Shown here piece by piece: positions 33,509 through 42,409 of a DNA stretch of 64,000 nt. Every line of letters starts with the position of its first letter. Within the stretch, counting starts at the first letter, position 1. Origin of the DNA: Frateuria defendens (GTDB lineage: Bacteria > Pseudomonadota > Gammaproteobacteria > Xanthomonadales > Rhodanobacteraceae). The translations under genes and the position numbers were made by a program. The notes beneath the pieces were generated by a model that was not told where the DNA came from, did no database searches, and saw only the letters and a list, made by a program, of their open reading frames with translations. The stretch spans positions 62,001 to 126,000 of the forward strand of contig NZ_LFQR01000028.1 of the NCBI RefSeq assembly GCF_001182895.1. Reading direction: 5' to 3'.

Positions 33509-35143
33509 TCAGACCTCGCCCGATGCCTGCGCCTGGCGTGCCTGCGCGATCTGGCGCTGCATGCGTTGCTTGCGTTGCAGGCGTTCCAGGGGAAGGTGGA
33601 GCTCCGCGGCCATGTCGGCCAGCTCGGCATCGCTCCATGCGGTTAGGTCACCGAGACCGGCAAGCAGCGTCGTCTCGTTGCCGAGCGCGGTTGCCGTGAC
33701 GGCATGAGGAAGGCTGGCGGCTGGCGGAGTGGCCGGGACACTTGGTGGCGTGGCTGGCTCGGCGATAGGCGCCGGTACGTGTCCCGGGGTGGTGATGGCG
33801 GGTTCGGGAATGGCTGCTTGGCGGGTGGCGGAGCGCCTGGCTGTCGCCATCTCCTGTTCCTGCATCTCGTCCAGATACAGGGCGAAGGCGCCACGTGTGC
33901 GGCCGTGCAGTTCGCTGCCCGACGTGTCGTGCCTCTCCTCCACCAGCTGTTGCAGCGACGCCAGCTTGGCCTGGGCATCGCGTGCAACGCGGTCGCGCAG
34001 CTGGCGGTAGTGATGGACGAATTCGCGGGCGTTGTTGAAGCCTTGAATGTATCGGGAGGCCTTGGCCGATTCCTTGCCCGCCAGCGAGTAGAAGTAGCCC
34101 ATGAGCACGCCGAAGACCTGCACGCCGATGAAGATCACGGAAAGAATCACGAATGTGGTCTTGTAGGCCACCAGCTTGGCATGCGCTTCTTCGTTGGCCG
34201 CCTTCTTATCGGCGCCGGCGTTGTCGTTCTTGGCGGCCTGGGGTAGGTCGAACGGGCTGGCCGAACTGCCGGCATCGGCATTCACCGCCGTGGCGAAGGG
34301 AGAGGCATTGACTTCCTCGGTTTCCAAGCCGGAGATGGTGTTGCTGCGGATGATGTAGGCGCCCACTGCGATGAAGGCGATCAGCAGCACGGTGATCGCG
34401 GAGATTTTCCAGCCGGGGGTCGGGCGTGCATCGCAGTCGACGCGATTGAGGATCTTGATGTAGTTGGGCTCCTCGTCATCGCCGTGCGTGGTGTCGATCT
34501 TGATGCGGCTGTCGGGCTCCAGCTTTTTGGCCTTGCCGGATTTGCGCGCATCCGCGTGCCAGAGGCGGATCTTGCTCAGCAAACTGTTCTTGTGGAGCTG
34601 CTGCCCCATCTTGTCGGTCAGGGGGACCAGGATGATCGAGAGCATGAAGGCGATCATCCAGGCCAGCATGCTGGCCGCGTTCGGCGAAACGTTGCGGGCC
34701 ATGAATGGGGCCAGCACATAGGCAAAGCCCACCGCTTCGAAGATCACCAGCGCGAAGGTGGCGAGCCACAGTAGCAGGCCTTTTTCCTTGCGTCCCAGCT
34801 GGCCGGTCTTGTTGAGGTAGTCCTCGCACTTCTCGAAGAAGTCCGGATCGCACTTGTCAGCGAAGTTGTTGTAGTAGGGGTGATACTCCGCACACAGACT
34901 ACGTTCGCTGGTGTACCAGGTAACGCCGCGGTAGCTGACGTCTGGCGATTGTGGCTTGCGCGAGGCGCGAGCCACCCTGCCCAGCCCCGGGAAGCCATAG
35001 CGCACATTGAGCGCGAAGTATTTCACCTGGTTCCACCACAGCTTGACCAGGATCAGCAGCACCATTAAGGCGAGCACCGGGCCGATGACATGGCGATAGA
35101 GCCAGAACCAGTCGAGCAATTCGGAAAAATTCAGGTGTTCCAT
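33509..35143 (-). CDS. Five-helix inner membrane protein of unknown family
   Basis: A 544-residue protein. Hydrophobic helices lie near residues 17-38, 120-146, 154-176, 247-266 and 330-352. Between helices 1 and 2 is a Cys-rich loop (SLCAEYHPYYNNFADKCDPD, then FFEKCEDYL). After helix 5 come a helical stretch (ARDAQAKLASLQQLVEERHD), a Pro/Ala-rich linker (about 440-490) and a short charged C-terminal domain (DAELADMAAELHLPLERLQR, then KQRMQRQIAQARQ). It starts 21 bases after the OmpA-like gene and ends 3 bases before the vWA-like gene. I see no MotA/TolQ signature and know no named homologue. Confidence 0.6.
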   Translation of the reverse strand: MEHLNFSELLDWFWLYRHVIGPVLALMVLLILVKLWWNQVKYFALNVRYGFPGLGRVARASRKPQSPDVSYRGVTWYTSERSLCAEYHPYYNNFADKCDPDFFEKCEDYLNKTGQLGRKEKGLLLWLATFALVIFEAVGFAYVLAPFMARNVSPNAASMLAWMIAFMLSIILVPLTDKMGQQLHKNSLLSKIRLWHADARKSGKAKKLEPDSRIKIDTTHGDDEEPNYIKILNRVDCDARPTPGWKISAITVLLIAFIAVGAYIIRSNTISGLETEEVNASPFATAVNADAGSSASPFDLPQAAKNDNAGADKKAANEEAHAKLVAYKTTFVILSVIFIGVQVFGVLMGYFYSLAGKESAKASRYIQGFNNAREFVHHYRQLRDRVARDAQAKLASLQQLVEERHDTSGSELHGRTRGAFALYLDEMQEQEMATARRSATRQAAIPEPAITTPGHVPAPIAEPATPPSVPATPPAASLPHAVTATALGNETTLLAGLGDLTAWSDAELADMAAELHLPLERLQRKQRMQRQIAQARQAQASGEV

Positions 35144-35164
35144 GGCAATTCCTTGTGGTGGTGC

Positions 35165-36724
35165 TCAGCTGCGCCGCGGCGTGAAATCCGCCACGTAGGT
35201 CTGGCCGTCATGACCGTAGTAGAGCTTGCCGCCGGGAGCGATGCCGCCCGCCTTGGGCAACACCACGTCTACGCAGCGTAAGGGGGCGTCCCGGTCCTGG
35301 ACGAAGACGCGATAGAGGACGTTGTCTTCGCCCTCGTAGGCGTTGGCGACGGCCGGCAAGGTCGCCGTGACCTTCCGGTGCCCCTTCGCGTAGTCGGGTG
35401 TGACGAAAGCCTGTGGATCTTTCGCGACGGCGGCATCGTCGCGCAGCAAGGCGACCGGCGAGAGGGTGACCAGGTTGCCGTTGACCAGCCCAGCCCAGGC
35501 TCGGCCATTCATGCCGGGCAGGAAATCGCGGGTGGTGTACTCCTCGAGCGTTTTGCCGCTGGCAAGGTTGCGCACCGAACCGCTGATGCGAGGCTGGTCC
35601 GCCTCACAACTACGCATCGGCGTGTCGGATGCGAAGGCTGAGCTGATCAGCGAGAAGCCGCTGTGCTGGGGCTTGAGTAGGGCGGCCAAGTCCCAAGGCT
35701 GGCTGCTGGCGGGTGCGCCGCCAAAATCGACGAATCCAGGCTTCTCCTGCCCCGCCCTGGCAGGTTGGGCTTGGGATGTCATCGTGCGCCCGCCGGCGCG
35801 CATGGCCGGTGCGGAGGTCGTGGCGACGGACGGCGGATTCGTATCGTACGTTATCGACGCACGGTGCTCGCTGTGAGCGGGCGGCGGCACGGCGGGCACC
35901 GTGCCGTGTGCAAGGTAGCGCGGGTTGGCTTGTTCTAGGCGAATCCGCTGTAAGAGTAGGTCGTTGGAGGCCAGTTCCACGATTTCCACGCGCCGGTTCC
36001 GTGCGCGGCCCTCTTCGGTCGTGTTGTCCGCGATGGGGCGCGATGCCCCTGCTCCCTGGAAATAGACCTCGTGCGGGTCGACGCCCTCGGCAACAAGCAC
36101 TTCGCCCATGGCCCGCGCGCGGCGTTCGGAGAGCTCCTGGTTATGCGCGGGCTGCCCGGTGGCGTCCGTGTGGCCGACCACCAGCAGGACATGGCGAGGC
36201 AGCGGTGAGCCGCCGGATGTCGGCGGGTCGGAGCGATAGATACGGGCCAACTCGTGGGCCTGGCGCAGGCCGTCCGGTGTGAACCGGCTGCTGTCGCTGT
36301 CGAACATGCCGGAATTTTGCACATTGGCGACCAGGCCGGCCTGCGAGTCGGCCGCGGTGGCTGGCCGACGCGGTTGGCCGGTTGTCGCCCATGCCGATGT
36401 CCTGGCGGACAGCGGTTCAGTCTCGATCGACAGATGCTCGCGTGCGGCGAGTTCCTGCAGAGCCTGCTGGCGCTTCTGCCAGTGATTGCCGACATAGCAG
36501 CCCAGGGCCGTGCCGACCGCTGCGCCGGTGGCGGTGCCTATGGTTCGGTTGCCGGACTTCTGACCGATGATGTTGCCGAGTACACCACCCAGTACGGCAC
36601 CCGTGGCGCAGCCGATCTCGGCGCCGTGCTTGGCGCCGGCCTGATCCAGCGTGGCGCAACTGGTCAGCACATAGCACGCCGACGTGAGCAGCGTCAGTTG
36701 CAGACGCATCCGTTTTGCAGCCAA
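35165..36724 (-). CDS. OmpA-like peptidoglycan-binding lipoprotein with glycine zipper and unknown C-terminal domain
   Basis: A 519-residue outer membrane lipoprotein. The lipobox LTSC has the cysteine at about residue 23, with alanine at +2 favouring the outer membrane. A glycine-zipper region (about 30-85, GAVLGGVLGNIIGQKSGNRT) is followed by an OmpA domain (about 140-255): LLVVGHTDATGQPAHNQELS, then ERRARAMGEVLVAEGVDP, then EEGRARNRRVEIVEL, which keeps the Asp and Arg that bind diaminopimelate. The last ~200 residues are unlike anything I recognise. The frame can start at TTG 36724 (AGGGG upstream) or ATG 36709. It is the first gene of the three-gene operon. Confidence 0.8.
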   Translation of the reverse strand: MAAKRMRLQLTLLTSACYVLTSCATLDQAGAKHGAEIGCATGAVLGGVLGNIIGQKSGNRTIGTATGAAVGTALGCYVGNHWQKRQQALQELAAREHLSIETEPLSARTSAWATTGQPRRPATAADSQAGLVANVQNSGMFDSDSSRFTPDGLRQAHELARIYRSDPPTSGGSPLPRHVLLVVGHTDATGQPAHNQELSERRARAMGEVLVAEGVDPHEVYFQGAGASRPIADNTTEEGRARNRRVEIVELASNDLLLQRIRLEQANPRYLAHGTVPAVPPPAHSEHRASITYDTNPPSVATTSAPAMRAGGRTMTSQAQPARAGQEKPGFVDFGGAPASSQPWDLAALLKPQHSGFSLISSAFASDTPMRSCEADQPRISGSVRNLASGKTLEEYTTRDFLPGMNGRAWAGLVNGNLVTLSPVALLRDDAAVAKDPQAFVTPDYAKGHRKVTATLPAVANAYEGEDNVLYRVFVQDRDAPLRCVDVVLPKAGGIAPGGKLYYGHDGQTYVADFTPRRS

Positions 36725-36929
36725 TTCCTTGTCCCCTGTGGCTCGACTTTCCGTGGCTTCATGGACCGGAGGGTGCGCCTCCGTGGTTCAGAGCCGAGAG
36801 CTTGCCGAGGGCAGCGAAAACGCCCATCGACGCAGGGTTATCGTCAGCCTCGTCGAATTCTTGAGGCCGGCGAAGAGATGCCGGGTCAGGCGCCGAAGGC
36901 GCGCACGCTTCCGGCGCTGGACAAATGCC

Positions 36930-37613
36930 TCAATGCAGCCAATGCCCGCTGCGCTGGCGCGGCGTGGCCGGCTCCTGCGGTTCTTCCTGCGGCTGCGGGC
37001 GCTGGGCCAGCGCGTCCAGTTCGGCTTCGCTGGCGGGGTGTTCGTGCCAGTACTGCTCCACCGCGGCGAGCACGCTGGGGATCTGGGCCAGGCAGTCGTC
37101 GTATTCCTCTTCGCTGAGTTCCTCGAACTCGGCTTCGGAGGCGAGGATGCCCTCGTCCACCGCCAGCGCCATCACCGGGCCGAGCAGTTCCATCAGCGGC
37201 GGGTCGTCGGCCAGGCGGCGTTCCCACAGGCCCGCGCGCAGGTCGATGCCGCGGCTGAAGCCCTCGCACCAGCCGGCGGCGGAGAGCGCGGGGCCCGCTT
37301 CGGTGTCCACTTCGCCGAGGATCGGCTCGTAGGCGTCCACGTCCAGTTCGGCGCGGATGGAGTCGTTGAGCTTGGCGAGCAGCGCCAGCACGCGGTTGCC
37401 CTCGTTCTCGTCGGCGAAGGGTTCGTGCAGCACTTCGGGCAGCCACTCGTCCGGCAGCACCTGCACCGGCCCGACCGAGAGCGCGGAAAGAAGCCCGTGC
37501 ACGCCGTCGAGCAGCAGGTGGCCATCCCGGGCGTGCGCGCGCAGGTAGCGGTCCAGTTCGTCCAGTTCGCGGTCGTCCAGGGAGCTGGGCCAATCGGCGG
37601 AAGTCGTGTTCAT
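36930..37613 (-). CDS. YecA/YgfB-family (UPF0149) protein
   Basis: A 227-residue acidic protein. It has the UPF0149 pattern: LDELDRYLRAHARDGHLLLD, then GVHGLLSALSVGPVQVLPDE, then WCEGFSRGIDLRAGLW, ending in EELSEEEYDDCLAQIPSVLA. A Pro/Gln/Glu-rich tail follows, without the SEC-C zinc motif seen in YecA proper. Family function is not established. It precedes xthA-type exonuclease gene on the same strand only by position; xthA is transcribed first and its stop lies 6 bases from this gene's start, so they are probably one transcript. Confidence 0.85.
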   Translation of the reverse strand: MNTTSADWPSSLDDRELDELDRYLRAHARDGHLLLDGVHGLLSALSVGPVQVLPDEWLPEVLHEPFADENEGNRVLALLAKLNDSIRAELDVDAYEPILGEVDTEAGPALSAAGWCEGFSRGIDLRAGLWERRLADDPPLMELLGPVMALAVDEGILASEAEFEELSEEEYDDCLAQIPSVLAAVEQYWHEHPASEAELDALAQRPQPQEEPQEPATPRQRSGHWLH

Positions 37614-37619
37614 CGAGTC

Positions 37620-38396
37620 TTAGATATCCAAATCCAGCGTTACCGGGGTGTGATCGGACGGGCGCTCCCACTTGCGTGGCGTGCGGTCGATGGCCGCCGC
37701 CCGCGCGGCCGGCCTCAAGGCGTCGGCGAGCAGGATCAGGTCGATGCGCAGGCCCATGTTGCGCCGGAACGCGCCCTGTCGGTAGTCCCACCAGCTGAAG
37801 TGCTCGCCGCCCTGTTCGAACAGACGAAAGCTGTCGGCGAGGCCCAGCCCCGTGATCGCGAGCAGCGCCTCGCGCTCGGGCGGCGAGCACAGCACTTCCT
37901 CGCCCCAGGCGGCCGGGTCGTACACGTCGCGGTCGTCCGGCGCGATGTTGAAGTCGCCCAGCACCACCAGGTTGGGATGGCGCTCCAGCTCGCGCGCCAG
38001 GAACTCGCGCACCTTGGCCAGCCAGTCGAGCTTGTAGGCGTATTTCTCGTCGCCCACCGCCTTGCCGTTGACCACGTAGAGGTCGACGATGCGCAGCTCG
38101 CCCACGGTGGCGGCGAGGATGCGCCGCTGCGGGTCGTCGAGGCCGGGGATGTCGGTGACCACGTCGCCGAACTCGCCCGCGCCGTCGCGGGCGAGGATGG
38201 CCACGCCGTTGTAGGTCTTCTGGCCCGAATACACCGCGCGGTAGCCGGCGGCGGCCAGCTCGTCCACCGGGAACTTGGGGTCCTCCAGTTTGGTTTCCTG
38301 CAGGGCCACGATGTCGGGCTGCGCATCGGCCATCCATTGCGTCAGCTGCGGCAGGCGCACCTTCAGCGAGTTCACGTTCCAGCTGGCGATCTTCAT
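37620..38396 (-). CDS. xthA: Exodeoxyribonuclease III
   Basis: A 258-residue AP endonuclease/3' exonuclease of the EEP superfamily, acting in base excision repair. The start MKIASWNVNSLKVRLPQLTQ is diagnostic. The metal-binding glutamate is in IVALQETKLEDPKFP, the catalytic region is LVVLGDFNIAPDDRDVYDP, and the end SDHTPVTLDLDI carries the conserved Asp-His. Length is normal. TACAAT lies about 10 bases upstream of the ATG but without a clear -35. A YecA-family gene follows within 6 bases. Confidence 0.95.
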   Translation of the reverse strand: MKIASWNVNSLKVRLPQLTQWMADAQPDIVALQETKLEDPKFPVDELAAAGYRAVYSGQKTYNGVAILARDGAGEFGDVVTDIPGLDDPQRRILAATVGELRIVDLYVVNGKAVGDEKYAYKLDWLAKVREFLARELERHPNLVVLGDFNIAPDDRDVYDPAAWGEEVLCSPPEREALLAITGLGLADSFRLFEQGGEHFSWWDYRQGAFRRNMGLRIDLILLADALRPAARAAAIDRTPRKWERPSDHTPVTLDLDI

Positions 38397-38427
38397 CCGG
38401 CCATTGTAAGGGAATGCTTCGGTCCGC

Positions 38428-39645
38428 TCAGCGCACGAAGCGCCGATACATCGCCGCGCGGATGCCGCGCCGCCGGCCGCGTCGCCGGCGCGCCACCTGG
38501 AGACGGCGCGCGACATGCGCCCCGGTGGGCAGGCGCAGCGTCCAGCTGCCCAGCCAGCGCTTGCCGGGCAGCTCCACCCAGCGATGAGTCAGCGCGGCCA
38601 CCGCCAGCACCAGGGCGTAGAACGCCAGCAGCATCCACGGGCTCTGCATCGGCCACGGACCGAAACGGCCGTTGGCGACCAGCAGCCAGGCGATCAGCGG
38701 CACGTGCACCAGGTAGATCGAGTAGGACACCTCGCCCAGCCAAGTGAGCGGCCGCCAGCGCAGCACGGCGCGCAGCAGGTGGCTGTGCAGCGTGCCGAGG
38801 ATCAGCGCGGGAAAGGCCAGTGCCGCCAACAGCACGTCGCCCAGGTGGCTCTGCGGCAGCGCGCGCGCCATGTAGGCCACGACCGCCGCCAGCGCGAGCG
38901 CGCCGACCACGTCGCCGCGCCAGCTCGCCGGCGCCGCCTCGTTGCCGTGGCGGCGCGCGAAGCCGCGGTAGCACAGCGTGCCGAGGTAAAAGCCGAACCA
39001 GCAGCGCACCAGCGACAGGTCCACCACGCCGTCGAGCCGCCCTTCCACGGGCACGCTGTGGTTGAGGATGCCGGTGTGCAGCAGCGCCCCCGCGCAGGCC
39101 ACCGCCAGCGCCGCCATCAGCCAGCGCCCGGCGCGGCCGCCCCAGGCGAGCAGGGCGAGGAACAGGGCGTTGATCAGGAACTCGGCGGAGATCGACCACG
39201 ACGGGCCGTTGAAGGAGTAGCCGTGCTGCAGCCCCGAGGATTGCAGCAGCAGCAGGTTCAGCACGAAGTGGTAGGCGTCGTTGCTCGCCGGCCGCGGCTG
39301 GCCCTGCATCACGTTGACGGTGTCGCAGGCGAGCACCACCAGCAGGGTGACCACGTGCAGCGGGTACATCCGCGCCACGCGCTGCCAGAGGTTGCGGCCG
39401 AACCGGTCGCGGCGGCCTTCGCGGTCGTAGCTCAAGCTCAGCACGAAGCCCGACAGCACGAAGAAGAAATCCACCAGCAGCCCGCCGCCCAGGTATAGCG
39501 GCCGCAGCGGCCCGGCCAGGGGCTGCGCGGAGAACATGCCGCTGTAGTGCCACAGCACCACCACCAGCGCGGCCAGGCCGCGCAGGCTGTCCAATTCGTC
39601 GAAGCGCGGCGCGGTGCGCGCCGCGGGGTTGGCCGAATCGCTCAT
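38428..39645 (-). CDS. Acyltransferase 3 family membrane protein (OafA-like)
   Basis: A 405-residue integral membrane acyltransferase with about ten helices. The N-terminal catalytic region FDELDSLRGLAALVVVLWHY contains the conserved RG...H elements. GGGLLVDFFFVLSGFVLSLS and FGRNLWQRVARMYPLHVVTL follow, as does GPSWSISAEFLINALFLAL in the middle. The C-terminal tail is strongly basic (RRRRGRRRGIRAAMYRRF) and likely cytoplasmic. Relatives O-acylate polysaccharides or lipids. No glycan cluster is adjacent, so the substrate is open. The ATG at 39645 is preferred over an in-frame TTG. Confidence 0.9.
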   Translation of the reverse strand: MSDSANPAARTAPRFDELDSLRGLAALVVVLWHYSGMFSAQPLAGPLRPLYLGGGLLVDFFFVLSGFVLSLSYDREGRRDRFGRNLWQRVARMYPLHVVTLLVVLACDTVNVMQGQPRPASNDAYHFVLNLLLLQSSGLQHGYSFNGPSWSISAEFLINALFLALLAWGGRAGRWLMAALAVACAGALLHTGILNHSVPVEGRLDGVVDLSLVRCWFGFYLGTLCYRGFARRHGNEAAPASWRGDVVGALALAAVVAYMARALPQSHLGDVLLAALAFPALILGTLHSHLLRAVLRWRPLTWLGEVSYSIYLVHVPLIAWLLVANGRFGPWPMQSPWMLLAFYALVLAVAALTHRWVELPGKRWLGSWTLRLPTGAHVARRLQVARRRRGRRRGIRAAMYRRFVR

Positions 39646-40108
39646 CGGGGTTCCGCGCTGCAAAACCTCGATCCTGGAAAACCGCGGATGACGCTGCGGT
39701 TAATCGGGGCGGCCGGACGGCGCGATTGCGTGGGATCCATGTCATGGCACGGAGGAAGCCGCGCCGCCGCGTTCCCGGCGATGCGGGGTATTTCAAGGCG
39801 TTAAGGGGGCGGCATGGAGCGTGCTCGGTGCGACAACGTGTCGACCCGGTCGCGGTGTTGGTTCCCAGTGGGCGAGGCGCGCCCGCACGAGCGGGCCCGC
39901 GAGGGAACCCGGCATGGAGGCCGGCGTCGCTGTGGCGGGCAGCTTTGGTCTACGTCGGAACGACGGGCGGGGCGACGGGCGAGAGCGGCGAGGACGAGAG
40001 GCGGCTACGCCGCAGGCACCCGCCCTCGCCCCGGCGCTCCCCAAGCCGGCGCCATCCATGGCGCCTCCCCGCGTGCCCCGGCGGGGGAGAGGGCGTGGGG
40101 GTGAGGCG
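39646..40108. other. Intergenic stretch with a short palindrome
   Basis: These 463 bases between the acyltransferase and oligopeptidase genes have open frames on both strands, but none with a family match, start signal or good codon bias. The right part carries an 18-base near-palindrome (GGCGCCAT-CC-ATGGCGCC, 40048-40065) followed by a C/G-rich run, an arrangement resembling dispersed intergenic repeats of this bacterial group. Confidence 0.4.
40048..40065. repeat. Short palindrome, possible dispersed intergenic repeat
   Basis: GGCGCCAT and ATGGCGCC flank CC, giving perfect 8-bp arms about 45 bases beyond the stop of the oligopeptidase gene. It could cap that transcript. No second copy was found in the window. 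Confidence 0.4.
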
Positions 40109-42169
40109 TCAGTCGATCAGGCCGTGGCTGCGCAGCAGCGCCTCCGGCTCGGGCTTGCGGCCGCGGAAGGCGACGAAGCTCTCCAGCGCCGGGCGGCTCG
40201 CACCCACCGCCAGCACCTCGCTGCGGAAGCGCTCGCCGGTGGCGCGGTCGAGCACGCTGCCGCCTTGCGCGGCCAGCTCCTCGAACGCGCCGAAGGCGTC
40301 GGCCGAGAGCAGTTCCGCCCACAGGTAGCTGTAGTAGCCGGCCGCATAGCCGCCCGCGAAGATGTGGGTGAAGGCATGCGGGAAGCGCTGCCATGCGGGC
40401 GGGTGCAGCACGCTCACCGCGTGGCGCACCTCCTCCAGCACGGCCATCGGCCGGGCGCCCTGCCCGGGGTCGTATTCCAGGTGCAGGCGGAAGTCGAACA
40501 GCGCGAACTCGAGCTGGCGCACCAGGAACAGGCCGGCGTGGAAGTGGCGCGCGGCGAGCATGCGCTCGAACAGCTCGTCCGGCAGCCGCTCGCCGGTCTT
40601 CCAGTGCCGGGCGAACAGGTCCAGCGCCTGGCGGTTCCAGCCGAAGTTCTCCATGAACTGGCTGGGCAGCTCCACCGCGTCCCACTCCACGCCGTCGATG
40701 CCGCCGATCGAGGGCAGGCCGATGCGGGTCAAAAGATGGTGCAGGCCATGGCCGAACTCGTGGAACAGGGTCAGCACGTCGTCGTGGGTGAGCAGCGCCG
40801 GGCGGCCCTCGGTGGGCGGGGCGAAGTTGCAGGTGAGGAAGGCCACCGGCAGCTGCGCGGCCTCGCCGTCGTCGAAGCGCGCGCGGCACACGTCCATCCA
40901 CGCGCCGCCGCGCTTGCCGCTGCGCGCGTAGAGGTCGACGTAGGCGCCGGCGAACACGCGGCCGTCGGCGTCGCGCACGTCGTAGTAGCGCACGTCCGGG
41001 TGCCACACATCCACATCCTCGCGCGGCGCGAGGGTGATGCCGTAGAGCTGCCCGGTGATGGCGAACAGGCCCTCGATCACCGCCGGTAGCGGGAAGTAGG
41101 GCTTCAACTGCTCCTCGTCCAGCGCGTAGCGGCGCTGGCGCAGCTTCTCGGCGGCGTAGCCCACGTCCCACGGTTCGAGGTTGTCGAGGCCGAGCGCCTC
41201 GTGGGCGAAGGCGCGCAGCGTTTCCAGTTCGCGCTGCGCCACCGGCCGCGCGCGGGACACCAGGTCGTGCAGGAACTCCATCACCTCGGTGGGCGAGGCG
41301 GCCATCTTGGTGGCGAGGGATTCCTCCGCCGCGTTGGCGAAGCCGAGCAGCTGCGCGGCCTCGTGGCGCAGCGCCATGATCTTCCCGATGCGCGCGGAGT
41401 TGTCGTACTTGCCGGCCTGCGGGCCCTGGTCGGAGGCGCGCGTCTGGTAGGCCCAGTACACGCGCTCGCGCAGGCGGCGGTCGTCGGCGTAGGTGAGCAC
41501 GGCCTGCACGCTGGGCTGCTTGAGCGTGACCAGGAAGCCGTCCAGGTCCTGCTCCTTGGCGTACTGGCGCAGCACCGCGCGGCCGGACTCGGGGATGCCG
41601 GCGAGGTCGCGCTCGTCGGTCACGTGCTGGTGCCAGGCGTCGGTGGCGTCGAGCACCGCGTTGGCGAACTCGGTGGACAGGCGCGAGAGCTCCACGCCGA
41701 TCTCGCGAAAGCGCGTGCGCGCCGGCTCCTCCAGCGCCACGCCGGAGAGGCGGAAGTCGCGCAGCGCGTGCTCCACCAGCGCGCGCGGCGGGCGCGGCAG
41801 CGCGGTGAAGCCGGGCGCGTCGTAGAGCGCCTGCACGGCGGTGTAGAGGGCGCGGTTCTGGCCCAGCTCGATGGCGTGCTCGGTGAGCTGTTCCTCGGCC
41901 GGGCCGTACACGGCGCGCAGCGCCTCGCTGTCGGCCACCGAGTGCAGGTGCGAGACCGGCGCCCAGGCGCGCGCCAGGCGCTGCTCGAGGCGCTCCTGGG
42001 TCAGCATCACGCTGTCGAAGTCGCGGGCGGCGCCGGGTGCGGTGAGCGCGTCGATGCCGGCGCGGTAGTCGGCGAGGATGGCGTCGATCGCCGGCTGCAC
42101 GTGCTCGGGGCGGATCTGGGAGAAGGCGGGCAGGCGGTCGTCGGCCAGCAGGGGGTTGGGGGCGTTCAT
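40109..42169 (-). CDS. prlC: Oligopeptidase A (M3 family zinc metallopeptidase)
   Basis: A 686-residue cytoplasmic peptidase that degrades signal peptides and other short peptides. AAGGAG 5 bases before the ATG at 42169 fixes the start (MNAPNPLLADDRLPAF). The zinc site is LFHEFGHGLHHLLTRIGL (HEFGH near residue 470), with the third ligand region SIGGIDGVEWDAVELPSQFM. The M3 segments ASDNHTYR-like elements are absent, as expected, while ALRHEAAQLLGFANAAEESL and FAGGYAAGYYSYLWAELLSA are conserved. Length matches the E. coli enzyme. Confidence 0.95.
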   Translation of the reverse strand: MNAPNPLLADDRLPAFSQIRPEHVQPAIDAILADYRAGIDALTAPGAARDFDSVMLTQERLEQRLARAWAPVSHLHSVADSEALRAVYGPAEEQLTEHAIELGQNRALYTAVQALYDAPGFTALPRPPRALVEHALRDFRLSGVALEEPARTRFREIGVELSRLSTEFANAVLDATDAWHQHVTDERDLAGIPESGRAVLRQYAKEQDLDGFLVTLKQPSVQAVLTYADDRRLRERVYWAYQTRASDQGPQAGKYDNSARIGKIMALRHEAAQLLGFANAAEESLATKMAASPTEVMEFLHDLVSRARPVAQRELETLRAFAHEALGLDNLEPWDVGYAAEKLRQRRYALDEEQLKPYFPLPAVIEGLFAITGQLYGITLAPREDVDVWHPDVRYYDVRDADGRVFAGAYVDLYARSGKRGGAWMDVCRARFDDGEAAQLPVAFLTCNFAPPTEGRPALLTHDDVLTLFHEFGHGLHHLLTRIGLPSIGGIDGVEWDAVELPSQFMENFGWNRQALDLFARHWKTGERLPDELFERMLAARHFHAGLFLVRQLEFALFDFRLHLEYDPGQGARPMAVLEEVRHAVSVLHPPAWQRFPHAFTHIFAGGYAAGYYSYLWAELLSADAFGAFEELAAQGGSVLDRATGERFRSEVLAVGASRPALESFVAFRGRKPEPEALLRSHGLID

Positions 42170-42311
42170 GGGGACTCCTTGCAGGACGTCCAGCGTGGCG
42201 ACCGTGCGGGGCGAAATCAAGCCGTGCCGTGACGCAGGAGCAGGCTCCATGCGGCCTCGCGCCGTTCCTGCGTAGGCCCCGCCCGCCGCGCCCGCCCCTT
42301 GGCCTATCCCA

Positions 42312-42395
42312 TGTAGGCGCGCCTTGCGCGCGACAAGCCTACGCAGCGGTGACGCCGCAACGCCGCGGTCGCGCGCAAGGCGCGCTTCCTGCAGG
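42312..42395. repeat. GTAG-type intergenic repeat, copy 1
   Basis: The element begins TGTAG. It contains a perfect 17-bp inverted repeat, GCGCGCCTTGCGCGCGA (42317-42333) and its complement (42369-42385), around a second small hairpin, and ends TTCCTGCAGG. The same 17-mer starts a degenerate second copy at 47535. Layout and GTAG start resemble REP elements of Stenotrophomonas and relatives that are mobilised by RAYT transposases. It lies between the patatin and oligopeptidase genes. Confidence 0.8.
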
Positions 42396-42409
42396 TGGGT
42401 GCCGTGGGT

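Noticed and set aside
32666-36724. Zorya defence system
   Set aside because: An OmpA-type protein is present, but no MotA/ExbB-like ZorA, helicase ZorD or nuclease was found; only a loose architectural resemblance remains.
37620-38396. Alternative longer start for xthA at 38516
   Set aside because: The extra 40 residues are low-complexity and precede the diagnostic MKIASWNVNS start of exonuclease III.
39793-40059. 88-codon minus-strand frame in the acyltransferase-oligopeptidase gap
   Set aside because: The translation is Ala/Arg/Pro-rich, has no family resemblance or ribosome site, and overlaps a palindromic intergenic element.
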